Shown: positions 17,364 to 26,097, numbered from the stretch's first letter. The stretch is DNA of 64,000 bases from Clostridiales bacterium (GCA_012521555.1 JAAYMC010000052.1:1-64000), one strand, 5' to 3'. The notes: generated by a model from the sequence alone, not told the origin. Made by a program: numbers and translations.

Positions 17364-18465
17364 CACCCGTCACGATGTGCACGAGCCGCTCGTCCGGATC
17401 GCCAAGCGCGGCGAAATGGCCGCGTGGAAGATGTGGATCATCCGGATAGCGGCCATCTTCCTCGCCCTGCTCACCGGCGCCGTGATCATCCTCCTGCTCG
17501 GGCACAACCCCGTGGCCGTCTATATCGACATGGTCACCGGCTCGCTTGCGACGAAGACGTCCCGCGTGGCCTCGATGAAAATCTTCATCCCGCTCCTCGG
17601 CGCGGCCATCGCCATTGCGCCGGCCTTCAGGATGCGCTTTTGGAATATCGGCGCGGAGGGGCAGATCCTCGCCGGCGCCATCGCCGCGACGTATTTCGCG
17701 CTGTTTCAGTACCGGAACCTTGCGCGCCCCGTGCTGCTTATTGTCATGTTCCTCGCCGCGGCCGTCGCCGGCGGCGTCTGGGCGCTCATTCCCGCCGCCT
17801 TTAAGGCGCGGTTTGACACGAACGAGACGCTCTTTACGCTCATGCTCAACTACGTCGCCGTCGGCATCGTCAAGTATCTGCGCATGGGCCCGTGGCGCAG
17901 CCCCACGAGCGCGGGCTTCCCGAAAATCGATATGTTCGACCAGTCGGCGCGCCTGCCGCTGCTGTTCGGCGTAAATATCGGCTGGGTGCTCGTCCTCGTG
18001 CTGGCCGTCCTCATGTACGTCTACATCCGCTACACGAAGCAGGGGTATGAGCTGACCGTCGTGGGCGAGAGCGTCAACACGGCAAAGTACGCCGGCATGA
18101 GCGTGGGGCGGATTATCGTGCGCACGGCGTTCCTCTCCGGCGCCATCGCGGGCATCGTGGGCTTCCTCATCGTCTCCGGCTCGGCCTACACCTTGAGCGA
18201 CACCACCTCCGGCGGGTACGGCTTTACGGCCATCACCGTCGCGTGGCTGGCCAAGCTCAACCCCATCGTGATGATTATCATCACGGCGTTCCTCGCCATC
18301 CTCACGAAGGGCGCCAACACCATCCAGACGAACTTCAAGATTCCGGCCTCGGCGTCGTCCGTCCTCATCGGCCTGATCTTGTTCTTCATGCTCGGCTGCG
18401 AGTTCTTCATCAATTTCCGTCTCATCTTCCGAAAGGGAAAAAAGCATGAGGTGGCCCGCTTATGA
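17356..18465 (+). CDS. BMP-type ABC transporter permease 1
   Basis: 369 aa inner-membrane permease of the BPD_transp_2 (RbsC/NupP-like) family with about nine helices. The family loop appears as RMRFWNIGAEGQIL (about residues 93-106), and the coupling region includes GESVNTAKYAGMSVGR. A roughly 25-residue cytoplasmic N-terminus precedes the first helix. It overlaps the ATPase by 8 bases and the second permease by 4, so the three form a tightly coupled operon. Confidence 0.93.
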   Translation: MSNTRHDVHEPLVRIAKRGEMAAWKMWIIRIAAIFLALLTGAVIILLLGHNPVAVYIDMVTGSLATKTSRVASMKIFIPLLGAAIAIAPAFRMRFWNIGAEGQILAGAIAATYFALFQYRNLARPVLLIVMFLAAAVAGGVWALIPAAFKARFDTNETLFTLMLNYVAVGIVKYLRMGPWRSPTSAGFPKIDMFDQSARLPLLFGVNIGWVLVLVLAVLMYVYIRYTKQGYELTVVGESVNTAKYAGMSVGRIIVRTAFLSGAIAGIVGFLIVSGSAYTLSDTTSGGYGFTAITVAWLAKLNPIVMIIITAFLAILTKGANTIQTNFKIPASASSVLIGLILFFMLGCEFFINFRLIFRKGKKHEVARL

Positions 18466-19445
18466 ATATTCTCAACTTCTTTATCGCCTCCGTCCTCTCC
18501 GCATGCCCGCTGCTGTTCGGCACCCTCGGCGAGACGCTGACGGAGCGCTCCGGAAACTTAAACCTCGGCGTCGAGGGAATGATGTTCATGGGCGGCATCG
18601 CGGGGCTTGCCGGCTCGTACTACTATGAGACGCTTTCGGAAAACCCCGTCGTGTGGGTGAGCGTCGTCATCGCCATCGTCTGCTCCTTCCTGTGCGCGGC
18701 CTTCGGCGCGCTCATCTACAGCGTGCTGACCATCACCTTCCGCGCCAACCAGAACGTGACGGGCCTGGCGCTGACCATCTTCGGGACGGGCTTCGGCAAC
18801 TTCTTCGGCGAGCTCCTCAGCAACAGCGCCGGCGGCTACGCCGCCGTGGGGAACGCCACGAAGGTTGCTTTCAACGCGCCGATCTCCGCAACGCTCGCAA
18901 GCTCCTCCGTCGTCGGCAAGCTCCTGTTTTCGTACAACTTCCTCGTCTACATCGCCCTCGCGCTGGCCCTGTTCCTGACGTACTTCATCAACCACACCCG
19001 AACGGGCCTCAACCTCTGGGCCGTCGGCGAGCGTCACGCCGCCGCGGATGCCGCCGGCATCAACGTCACGCGGTATAAGTATCTCGCCACCTGTATCGGC
19101 GGCGGCATCACGGGCCTTGGCGGCATGTACATCGTGATGAACTCGGCCAGCGGCGTCGGCGGCGTGTGGGTGCACAACTGCATCTCCGGGTACGGGTGGC
19201 TGTCCGTCGCCCTCGTCATCTTCGCGATGTGGCACCCGTCCCGCGCAATTTTCGCGTCGTTCGTATTTGGCGCGCTGTCGGTGGCGCGGTTTTACTTCCC
19301 CGTCTCCTTCCTGCCGGACGCGATTTACGAGGTCGTGCCGTATATCGCCACCATCGTGGTGCTCATCTCGGTGAGCATGCGCAGCCGCAGAAGGCTGCAG
19401 CCGCCGGCAAGCCTCGGCCTTGCCTACTTCCGCGAGGAGCGGTAA
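18462..19445 (+). CDS. BMP-type ABC transporter permease 2
   Basis: 327 aa, the second permease of the heterodimeric channel. The N-terminus ends in the loop ERSGNLNLGVEGMM, the counterpart of the GEGQ-type loop in permease 1. A later loop, ERHAAADAAGINVTRYKY, is the ATPase-contact region. About nine helices. It starts within the last codons of permease 1 (4-base overlap), and a terminator follows 33 bases after the stop. Confidence 0.93.
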   Translation: MNILNFFIASVLSACPLLFGTLGETLTERSGNLNLGVEGMMFMGGIAGLAGSYYYETLSENPVVWVSVVIAIVCSFLCAAFGALIYSVLTITFRANQNVTGLALTIFGTGFGNFFGELLSNSAGGYAAVGNATKVAFNAPISATLASSSVVGKLLFSYNFLVYIALALALFLTYFINHTRTGLNLWAVGERHAAADAAGINVTRYKYLATCIGGGITGLGGMYIVMNSASGVGGVWVHNCISGYGWLSVALVIFAMWHPSRAIFASFVFGALSVARFYFPVSFLPDAIYEVVPYIATIVVLISVSMRSRRRLQPPASLGLAYFREER

Positions 19446-19478
19446 GCGGGAAGTGCGTAAAGATAATAATTTGCAGAG

Positions 19479-19511
19479 AAAAAAGCCGAACGAAAACCGC
19501 TTCGGCTTTTT
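19479..19511 (+). terminator. Terminator of the BMP transporter operon
   Basis: A stem of AAGCCGAA with TTCGGCTT and a 10-base loop, flanked by A and T runs. Confidence 0.88.
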
Positions 19512-19599
19512 GCGTTATGGATGCAAAAAACTAACTGTTGCTACCGTTTCCAGAGTTGTTTCATTGGGTTTTCGTTGTTATTTCATAAGTGACGAGCCT

Positions 19600-19636
19600 C
19601 AAATCGAAAAGCCCACCCGGCATGCCGGATGGGCTT
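19600..19636 (-). terminator. Terminator after yebC
   Basis: On the minus strand, AAGCCCATCCGGC pairs with GCCGGGTGGGCTT (one G-T pair), then a TTTTCGATTT tail, 20 bases beyond the yebC stop. Confidence 0.85.
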
Positions 19637-19657
19637 ACAATATGCATTTTACCTGGA

Positions 19658-20392
19658 TTAATCGTCCCTGTCCCAGTTGTGGTAGACGTTCTGGACGTCG
19701 TCGTTGTCCTCGAACAGGTCGAGCATTTTCTCCATGTTCTTGATGTCTTCCGGCTTTGTGAGCTGGACGTAGTTTTGCGGCACCATTTCAATCTGGGCGG
19801 AGAGGAACTTGTACTTCCCTTCCAGCGCGCCGGCAACTTCCGTAAACTTGTCCGGGTCCGTGTACACCTCGAACACGGCCTCGTCCGTCACGACGTCTTC
19901 CGCGCCGGCTTCGAGGGCGTCCATCATGACGTCGTCTTCGGAAAGGTCGCCGTCCTCGTTGTCGATGATGATGACGCCTTTTCGGTCAAACAGCCACGAG
20001 ACGCACCCCGTCGTGCCCATGTTGCCGCCGTATTTGTCAAACGTGTGGCGCACATCGGAAGCCGTCCTGTTGCGGTTGTCCGTCATCGCCTCGACGATGA
20101 CGGCCACGCCGCCGGGCCCGTAGCCTTCGTACGTCACGCGCTCGTAACTGTCGCCGCTGCCGCCGCCGAGCGCTTTTTCAATCGTCCTTTTGATGTTGTC
20201 GCTGGGCATGTTGTTCGCCTTTGCCTTGGCGATGGCGTTGGCAAGGCGCGTGTTATTCGCCGGGTCGCCGATTCCCGTCTCCTTGACGGCGACGATGATT
20301 TCTCTGGCGATTTTCGTGAAGATTTTCGCCCTCTTGGCGTCGACGGCGCTCTTCGTCCTCATGATGTTATGCCATTTGGAATGTCCAGACAT
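19658..20392 (-). CDS. yebC: YebC/PmpR family protein
   Basis: 244 aa, the full length of the TACO1/YebC family. The N-terminus has the invariant SGHSKWHNI and KRAKIFTK segments, and the middle contains YEGYGPGGVAVIVEA. Members were named as DNA-binding regulators; some are reported to help ribosomes through difficult sequences, so translation or transcription factor is the fair description. Monocistronic, with a clear sigma-A promoter and a terminator. Confidence 0.95.
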   Translation of the reverse strand: MSGHSKWHNIMRTKSAVDAKRAKIFTKIAREIIVAVKETGIGDPANNTRLANAIAKAKANNMPSDNIKRTIEKALGGGSGDSYERVTYEGYGPGGVAVIVEAMTDNRNRTASDVRHTFDKYGGNMGTTGCVSWLFDRKGVIIIDNEDGDLSEDDVMMDALEAGAEDVVTDEAVFEVYTDPDKFTEVAGALEGKYKFLSAQIEMVPQNYVQLTKPEDIKNMEKMLDLFEDNDDVQNVYHNWDRDD

Positions 20393-20460
20393 AGATGACC
20401 TCTCCTTGACGCGGGATTAACTAATGCAGCTGACGACTGACCCTTAAAAAGGCGGAAAAT

Positions 20461-20489
20461 ATTTTACCACACACGGCGCCGCCTTACAA
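20461..20489 (-). promoter_or_regulatory. Sigma-A promoter of yebC
   Basis: On the minus strand TTGTAA (-35, 20484-20489), 17-bp spacer, TAAAAT (-10, 20461-20466). Confidence 0.75.
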
Positions 20490-20528
20490 GTGCGCATTTG
20501 GAGCTGCCAAAGAAAAATTGCCGGATGC

Positions 20529-20557
20529 GTATAAATCTCCTGAAATGGTCAAAACTA
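20529..20557 (+). promoter_or_regulatory. Possible sigma-G/sigma-F-type promoter of the Q/N-rich peptide gene
   Basis: GTATA (-35-like, 20529-20533), 17-base spacer, AAAACTA (20551-20557, five of seven matches to the sigma-G -10 CATACTA). No sigma-A -35 pairs with the TATAAA at 20530-20535. The assignment is inferential. Confidence 0.4.
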
Positions 20558-20587
20558 GTACCGTACAATTTAACAGGAGGGCCTACA

Positions 20588-20734
20588 ATGGGTCAAAAAG
20601 CCAACGAAAACCGCAACCGCAACCCCTCTCAGAACCAGCAAAACCAGCAAAACCAGCGGAATCAGCAAAACCAGCAGAACCAGCAGCAAAACCAGAGAAA
20701 CCAGCAGCAAAACCAGCAGTACCAGAACAGGTGA
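20588..20734 (+). CDS. Asn/Gln-rich low-complexity peptide, 48 aa
   Basis: Starts at ATG 20588, with a perfect AGGAGG at 20575-20580 and a strong terminator after the stop, so it is very likely expressed. After a short head (MGQKANENRNRNPS), residues 15-48 are almost only Gln and Asn with four Arg and one Tyr, in irregular NQQ/NQR units. No family is recognised with confidence. Q/N-rich composition and tiny size recall gamma-type small acid-soluble spore proteins, and the upstream motif could be a forespore promoter, but the similarity is compositional only. It could also be a coat or adhesive peptide. Convergent with the degenerate P-type ATPase gene. Confidence 0.75.
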   Translation: MGQKANENRNRNPSQNQQNQQNQRNQQNQQNQQQNQRNQQQNQQYQNR

Positions 20735-20740
20735 AACCGC

Positions 20741-20771
20741 CGGAGCAGCTTATAGCTGCTCCGATTTTTTA
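20741..20771 (+). terminator. Terminator after the Q/N-rich peptide gene
   Basis: A 9-bp stem (CGGAGCAGC paired with GCTGCTCCG, TTATA loop) followed by ATTTTTTA. There is no T-run on the minus strand. Confidence 0.9.
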
Positions 20772-22667
20772 TCCCTTGGCCTTCCGCCGCAGCCGCATCA
20801 GGGCGCCTTCGCGCGCCTCCAGCCGCTCCCGGATGAGCACGGCGTAGACGATGGCGGCCATCGTCAGCAGGAAATCAAGCGCCGTGACGGTCCACAGCCG
20901 CATCACGCCGAGGATGACAAGCAGCCCGATGAGCGCCTTTGCGGCGATGGGCATCAGGATTACGCTGACCGCCGTCCGCCGGATGCTCCGCGCGAACATG
21001 ACGGCGCGGGCGATTTCGGGGAGGCGGTCGTTTTGCAAAACGACATCCGCCGCGTCGCAGACCGGGTTGGCCGCGCCGCCCGTCGCGATGCCGAGGTCGG
21101 CGGCTTTCAGCAGCGGCAGGTCTTTTTCGTCCCTGACGATGTACGCCATCTTCTCGCCCTTTATCTGCATCTCGTGCAGGAGCTTTATCCGCTGTACGCG
21201 CTCCTCGCCGCGCAGCTCGGCGTAAAACTCGCTGATGCCGAGGCGCATCGCCGTCTCCGCGCATCCGTCGTGGTCGCTTTCGGAGATGAGCACGATGCGG
21301 TCGACGCCTTCGTCCGCCATCGCGTGCACGAAGGGGACGGCGTCGCCCCGCAGGGTGTCCGCAAAGCCGATTTCGCCGGCGAGGCTGCCGTTGACGGCGA
21401 GGTATTCCGTCGTCCCCGCCGGGCGCTCGGGGCCGACGTCAATTCCCAGGGATTCCATGCACGCGGCGGAGCCCATCACGAGCCTGAGCGGCCCGACCGT
21501 GGCCTCCACGCCGCCGGGCAGGACGTTGTAATCCTTAATCCTCAGCACGTCGGGCTTTTCGCCGGAGGCGGCAAGCACCGCTTCGGCGTTCGGCCCTTCG
21601 AGGTAAGCGTAGGCGTACGACGCGAGCAGGAGCAGCTGCTCGCGGGTGAGCGTGTCCGACCGCGTGTGGCTGATCTGCCGCCCCGTCGTCAGGGACGCGA
21701 CGTCGACGGCGGCGGTCGTCGTCCGCGAGAGCGTGTCCACCGCGCCAAATGAGCGGAAGAGCACGCCGCGGCGCAAGCTCGCCGTCACGCCCGCGAAATA
21801 CACGAGCGGCACGGCGAGGACGAGCGCGTTGTGGCCGGACGTGAGGAGCAGGCCGAGCGCCCTTTTCAGCCAGACGGGGTAGCTTGCCTTAAACAGCAGC
21901 GGCACCAGCACGCCGACGATTACGGCGGCGGCCAGGACAAGCGGCGCGAAAAGGCGGGAGAAAATCGTCGTGCGCCCCATCCGGTGCGGGTAAGCGCCGT
22001 CGTTGTCGCGGAACCTCTCCGCAAGGGAGACGACCGCGTCGTGCCGCGCGTAAAGCAGCAGCGTCCCCTCCACGACGACGCTCCCTTCGTCTACCGCGTC
22101 GCCCTCGTCCACGGTTCTGGGGCCTTCCCCGCCCGGCTGCGCGATTTTTGCCTTCCCTTCCGAGACGGTCCCGGCGACCGGCACCGTCTCCCCCGGATTA
22201 AACGCAAGCACGTCTCCGGAGACGACTTCGCTGAGCGGGACGGAAACGGTTTTTCCGTCTTCCACGCGGCGGACCGTCCTGCCCTCTTCCGGCACGGCGG
22301 CGCCGATAAACATCTCGGCCAGCGCCGCGGCAAACGCGGCGGCGATCGTGCCGACGCGGTAGACAAGCAGCGCCGCGGTCCCTTCCTCCCCGGCGCGCAG
22401 GGCAAAGGCGCCGGCCGTCGCGAGCACGAAGAGCAGCTCCTCGTCGATGCCGCGGCCGCGCAGGAGCTTGAGGATTGCCGACACAATCAGGTCGAGGCAC
22501 AAAATGATGGCCGACGCGGCGAAAAAGAACGTGGCGCCGAGGGGCGGCGCGGGCAGAAACCGCCCGAGCAGAAACAGCGCGAGCGCGAGCAGCGCCGCGG
22601 AGAGCTTGGCAAGGCCCGCCTCCTGCGGCATCTTAAAGCGCATTCCCAAAGTGCTTTTTCTTTTCAT
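20769..22667 (-). CDS. P1B-type ATPase-like protein lacking catalytic motifs (probable pseudo-ATPase)
   Basis: 632 aa, uninterrupted, with the P1B architecture: N-terminal helices, an actuator domain (about 125-205), a central helix pair, phosphorylation and nucleotide domains (about 320-555) and two final helices. The family landmarks are altered. The intramembrane CPC site is SGHN (277-280). DKTGT is DVAS (322-325). TGE is GGE (179-181). The HP of the nucleotide domain is PN (359-360). TGDN is SESD (462-465). GDGxNDAP is VRDEKDLP (511-518). No metal-binding N-domain is present. It is unlikely to pump ions by the normal cycle; a regulatory or structural role is inference. GGAG precedes the ATG. 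It lies 24 bases downstream of nth. Confidence 0.85.
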   Translation of the reverse strand: MKRKSTLGMRFKMPQEAGLAKLSAALLALALFLLGRFLPAPPLGATFFFAASAIILCLDLIVSAILKLLRGRGIDEELLFVLATAGAFALRAGEEGTAALLVYRVGTIAAAFAAALAEMFIGAAVPEEGRTVRRVEDGKTVSVPLSEVVSGDVLAFNPGETVPVAGTVSEGKAKIAQPGGEGPRTVDEGDAVDEGSVVVEGTLLLYARHDAVVSLAERFRDNDGAYPHRMGRTTIFSRLFAPLVLAAAVIVGVLVPLLFKASYPVWLKRALGLLLTSGHNALVLAVPLVYFAGVTASLRRGVLFRSFGAVDTLSRTTTAAVDVASLTTGRQISHTRSDTLTREQLLLLASYAYAYLEGPNAEAVLAASGEKPDVLRIKDYNVLPGGVEATVGPLRLVMGSAACMESLGIDVGPERPAGTTEYLAVNGSLAGEIGFADTLRGDAVPFVHAMADEGVDRIVLISESDHDGCAETAMRLGISEFYAELRGEERVQRIKLLHEMQIKGEKMAYIVRDEKDLPLLKAADLGIATGGAANPVCDAADVVLQNDRLPEIARAVMFARSIRRTAVSVILMPIAAKALIGLLVILGVMRLWTVTALDFLLTMAAIVYAVLIRERLEAREGALMRLRRKAKG

Positions 22668-22691
22668 GGCAAGCTCCTTCTCTCGGGCGGA

Positions 22692-23339
22692 TTATTCTGG
22701 TTTTGCCGGCCTTGACGCACCCGTGTCGCAAAACGGGCGGATGCTGCACGCCTCGCATTTCGGCCGCCGGGCGGTGCAGACGGCGCGGCCGTGCAGGACG
22801 AGGCGGTGGCAGAAATCGTTTGCCTTTTCGGGCGGGAGGATGCTTTTCAGTTCTTCTTCAATTTTCACGGGGTCCTTCGTCGAGACGAGGCCGATGCGGT
22901 TTGTCAGGCGAATGCAGTGCGTGTCCACCACGACGGCGGGCTTTTTATGCACGTCGCCGAGGATGAGGTTTGCCGTCTTCCGCCCCACGCCGGGCAGCCT
23001 TAAGAGCTCTTCCATCGTGTCCGGCACGCGCCCGCCGAAATCGTCCAGGAGCATCTGCGCCGCGCGGACGATGTCCCGGGCTTTGGCCCGGAAAAAGCCG
23101 CAGGAGTGGATGATTTTCTCCACGTCGGCGACGTCGGCCTGGGCAAACGCCTCCAGAGTGGGGTACTTTTCAAACAGCGCGGGCGTGATTTGGTTGACGC
23201 GCTCGTCCGTGCACTGGGCGGCAAGCCGCGTGGCAAACAGCAGCTCGTAGTCCTTCGTATAATGGAGGGAACAGGCGGCTTCGGGGTAGTCCCTCTCCAG
23301 CCGGCTGATAATCTCGTCAATTGGTTTTTTTGCCTGCAT
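22692..23339 (-). CDS. nth: Endonuclease III
   Basis: 215 aa bifunctional DNA glycosylase/AP lyase for oxidised pyrimidines. The helix-hairpin-helix LPGVGRKTAN includes catalytic Lys121, and Asp139 follows in VVDTHCIRLTNR. The 4Fe-4S cluster ligands are Cys188, 195, 198 and 204 (CX6CX2CX5C). Full family length. It precedes the degenerate P-type ATPase gene on the same strand with a 24-base gap, so the two are probably co-transcribed, though no functional link is known. Confidence 0.96.
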   Translation of the reverse strand: MQAKKPIDEIISRLERDYPEAACSLHYTKDYELLFATRLAAQCTDERVNQITPALFEKYPTLEAFAQADVADVEKIIHSCGFFRAKARDIVRAAQMLLDDFGGRVPDTMEELLRLPGVGRKTANLILGDVHKKPAVVVDTHCIRLTNRIGLVSTKDPVKIEEELKSILPPEKANDFCHRLVLHGRAVCTARRPKCEACSIRPFCDTGASRPAKPE

Positions 23340-23425
23340 AAACGCTCTCCAGACGGTCGAAAATTCTCTCGCTTACAGCATAGCACGAACATCGTCGAAA
23401 CGCTACATTTTTGCGCTTTTAAGTG

Positions 23426-23454
23426 TTGAAAAGTGTTTTTTTCTTTTATATAAT
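23426..23454 (+). promoter_or_regulatory. Sigma-A promoter of glyA
   Basis: TTGAAA (-35), 17-bp spacer, TATAAT (-10). The predicted transcript start near 23461 rules out the TTG at 23460 as start codon. Confidence 0.85.
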
Positions 23455-23501
23455 GTGCGTTGTATAAATTTTCATCAGATCGCTTACTGGAGGAACATTT
23501 C

Positions 23502-24749
23502 GTGTTAAGAGAGACGATGGCCTATATCTCAGGCTATGACCCGGAAGTCGGCGCGGCGATAGAGAGAGAATTTGCACGCCAGCGCCGCAACATTGAGCTG
23601 ATTGCGTCGGAAAACTGCGTGTCCATCCCCGTCCTGCTCGCGGCCGGCTCAGTGCTCACAAACAAATACGCGGAAGGTTACCCCGGAAACCGGTATTACG
23701 GCGGCTGCGAAGAAGTCGACGCGGTCGAGCAGCTGGCGATCGAGCGTGCGAAAAAGCTCTTCGGCGCGAAATTCGCCAACGTGCAGCCGCATTCCGGCGT
23801 TTCGGCCAACTACGCCGCGTACATGGCCCTCACCGAGCCGGGCGACACCGTCCTCGGCATGAACCTCGACCACGGCGGCCACCTCTCCCACGGCAACCCC
23901 GCCAACTTCTCCGGGAAATACTATAACATTGTTTCCTACGGCGTCACAGCCGATACCAACCTGATTGACTACGACGAAGTGCGGCGCCTTGCCCTCAAAT
24001 ACCGCCCGAAGATGATTATCGCGGGCGCGTCGGCCTACCCGCGCGTCATCGACTTTAAGGCCTTCTCCGAAATCACGAAGGAAGCCGGCGCGTACCTCAT
24101 GTGCGACATCGCGCACATCGCCGGGCTCGTCGCCGCCGGCGAGCACCCGTCCCCGATGCCGTACGCCGACATCGTCACCACCACAACGCACAAGACGCTC
24201 CGCGGCCCGCGCGGCGGCATGATCCTCACGAACGACCCTGAAATCGCCAAGAGAGTCAACAGCGCCGTCTTCCCCGGCGCGCAGGGCGGCCCGCTCATGC
24301 ACATCATCGCCGCAAAAGCCGTCGCCCTCGGCGAGGCGCTCCGGCCCGAGTTTAAGGAATACCAGCGGCAGATCCGCAAAAACGCGAAGGCGCTGGCCGA
24401 GGCGCTCTTAGAGCGCGGCTTCAACCTCGTCTCGGGCGGGACGGACAACCACCTTATGCTCGTCGACCTGCGCCCGTTTAACATCACGGGGCGCGAGATG
24501 GAGCGCAAGCTCGATCAGGTCTACATCACCGCCAACAAGAATAAAATCCCGAACGACCCGCAAAGCGCCGCCCTCACGAGCGGCATCCGCCTCGGCACGC
24601 CCGCCGTCACGGCGCGCGGCTTTAAGGAGGAGGCCATGGTGAAGGTGGCGGAGCTGATTTACCTCGCCGCGTCGGATTTTGAAAACAAAGCCGGCTATAT
24701 CCGCGAAGAAGTGCGGAAACTCACGGATAAATATCCGCTTTACGAATAG
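23502..24749 (+). CDS. glyA: Serine hydroxymethyltransferase
   Basis: 415 aa PLP enzyme that interconverts serine and glycine while charging tetrahydrofolate with a one-carbon unit. Signatures are [23 protein letters not shown], and the PLP lysine in [14 protein letters not shown]. The start is GTG 23502, with GGAGGA at 23489-23494 and a 7-base spacer; ATG 23517 is an alternative that removes five residues. Monocistronic, with its own promoter and a hairpin behind the stop. Confidence 0.96.
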   Translation: MLRETMAYISGYDPEVGAAIEREFARQRRNIELIASENCVSIPVLLAAGSVLTNKYAEGYPGNRYYGGCEEVDAVEQLAIERAKKLFGAKFANVQPHSGVSANYAAYMALTEPGDTVLGMNLDHGGHLSHGNPANFSGKYYNIVSYGVTADTNLIDYDEVRRLALKYRPKMIIAGASAYPRVIDFKAFSEITKEAGAYLMCDIAHIAGLVAAGEHPSPMPYADIVTTTTHKTLRGPRGGMILTNDPEIAKRVNSAVFPGAQGGPLMHIIAAKAVALGEALRPEFKEYQRQIRKNAKALAEALLERGFNLVSGGTDNHLMLVDLRPFNITGREMERKLDQVYITANKNKIPNDPQSAALTSGIRLGTPAVTARGFKEEAMVKVAELIYLAASDFENKAGYIREEVRKLTDKYPLYE

Positions 24750-24767
24750 GCTGTTTTTGGGTACAAT
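24739..24767 (+). promoter_or_regulatory. Promoter candidate for rarA
   Basis: TTTACG, 17-bp spacer, TACAAT. It overlaps the end of glyA, and the glyA hairpin lies in the rarA leader. Confidence 0.5.
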
Positions 24768-24786
24768 GGAATCAGACACCCCATGC

Positions 24787-24810
24787 GGGCGGGCAAAAGC
24801 CCGCCCTTTA
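24787..24810 (+). terminator. Hairpin after glyA (weak terminator or leader attenuator)
   Basis: An 8-bp stem (GGGCGGGC paired with GCCCGCCC, AAAA loop) followed only by TTTA. Because the predicted rarA promoter is upstream of it, it may act as an attenuator in the rarA leader. Confidence 0.55.
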
Positions 24811-24828
24811 CGTTTCGGAGGTGAAGCC

Positions 24829-26094
24829 ATGTACCGCCCCCTCGCCGACGAAATCCGCCCGACGTCGTTTGACGACATCGTCGGGCAGGAGCACATCATG
24901 GGCCTGCTCCGCCGCATCGTGGACAGCGGGAAAATCCCCAACATGATTTTCTACGGCCCGTCCGGCACGGGCAAAACGACGGTGGCCAACATCATCGCCG
25001 CGCAGTCCGGCCGCACGCTGCACAAGCTCAACGCCACGACGGCAAGCCTGTCCGACATCAAGGACATCATCGCCCAGCTCGACACTTTTCTCTCCCCCAA
25101 CGGCGTGCTGCTCTACCTCGACGAGATTCAGTACTTCAACAAAAAGCAGCAGCAGTCCCTTCTGGAGTTTATCGAAAACGGGAAAATCACGCTCATCGCC
25201 GCCACGACGGAAAACCCCTATTTCTACGTCTACAACGCGATATTGAGCCGCTCGACGGTCTTTGAGTTCAAGGCCGTCCCGCCGGAACAGGTGGAAAAGG
25301 CCGTGCGCCGCGCCATCGCCATCCTCTCCGAACGCGCGGGCGTCGAGCCGGTCATCGAGCCGGGCGTGGTGGAGCATATCAGCGCCGCCTGCGGCGGGGA
25401 CGTGCGCAAGGCCATCAACGCCGTGGAGCTGCTCTTTGCCGCCTCGGCAAGCAGCGATGGCGTCACGCTGCGGCTGGAGGACGCGCGCGCCCTCTCCCAG
25501 CGCAGCGCCATGCGGTACGACCGGGACGGCGACAGCCACTACGACATCCTCTCCGCCCTTCAAAAGTCCATCCGCGGCTCGGACCCGGACGCGGCCGTCC
25601 ATTACCTGGGGCGCCTCATCGAGGCCGGGGACATCCTCTCCGCCTGCCGGCGCCTGCTCGTCACCGCCTGCGAGGATGTGGGGCTTGCCCACCCGCAGGC
25701 CATCGCCATCGTCAAGGCCTGCGTGGACAGCGCCCTGCAGGTCGGCCTCCCCGAGGCGCGGATTCCCCTGGGCATGGCGGCCGTCTTTCTGGCCACGGCG
25801 CCGAAATCAAATTCCGCCTACATGGCCATCGAGACGGCGCTCTCGGACATAAAAAAAGGGCGCTCGGGGGACATCCCCCGGCACCTGCAAAACGTCCACG
25901 CAGACACCACCGGCATGGAGCGGGAGCAGGGCTACCTCTACCCCCACGACTTCCCGAACCACTGGGTGGCGCAGCAGTACCTGCCCGACGCAATCAAAAA
26001 CCGCGTCTACTACAGGTACGGCGAGAACAAGACGGAACAGGCGGCGAAACGCTACTGGGACCTCATCAAAAATCCGCAGAAAACGGAGGGATAA
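24829..26094 (+). CDS. rarA: Replication-associated recombination protein A (RarA/MgsA-type AAA+ ATPase)
   Basis: 421 aa clamp-loader-like AAA+ ATPase that acts at stalled replication forks. It has RPTSFDDIVGQEHIMG at the N-terminus, Walker A GPSGTGKT (43-50), Walker B LLYLDEI, and the C-terminal tetramerisation region with HPQAIAIVKA and HDFPNHWVAQQYLP, typical of RarA. ATG 24829 is chosen because GGAGG lies 7 bases upstream; the frame is open further upstream, but that part overlaps glyA. Confidence 0.94.
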   Translation: MYRPLADEIRPTSFDDIVGQEHIMGLLRRIVDSGKIPNMIFYGPSGTGKTTVANIIAAQSGRTLHKLNATTASLSDIKDIIAQLDTFLSPNGVLLYLDEIQYFNKKQQQSLLEFIENGKITLIAATTENPYFYVYNAILSRSTVFEFKAVPPEQVEKAVRRAIAILSERAGVEPVIEPGVVEHISAACGGDVRKAINAVELLFAASASSDGVTLRLEDARALSQRSAMRYDRDGDSHYDILSALQKSIRGSDPDAAVHYLGRLIEAGDILSACRRLLVTACEDVGLAHPQAIAIVKACVDSALQVGLPEARIPLGMAAVFLATAPKSNSAYMAIETALSDIKKGRSGDIPRHLQNVHADTTGMEREQGYLYPHDFPNHWVAQQYLPDAIKNRVYYRYGENKTEQAAKRYWDLIKNPQKTEG

Positions 26095-26097
26095 GGT

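Noticed and set aside
17200-18447. Minus-strand frame opposite the BMP permease 1 gene
   Set aside because: Asp/Glu/Arg-rich shadow translation without a ribosome site or family resemblance.
20769-22667. Calling the P-type ATPase a functional copper or zinc exporter
   Set aside because: The metal-site CPC and the phosphorylation motif DKTGT are absent.
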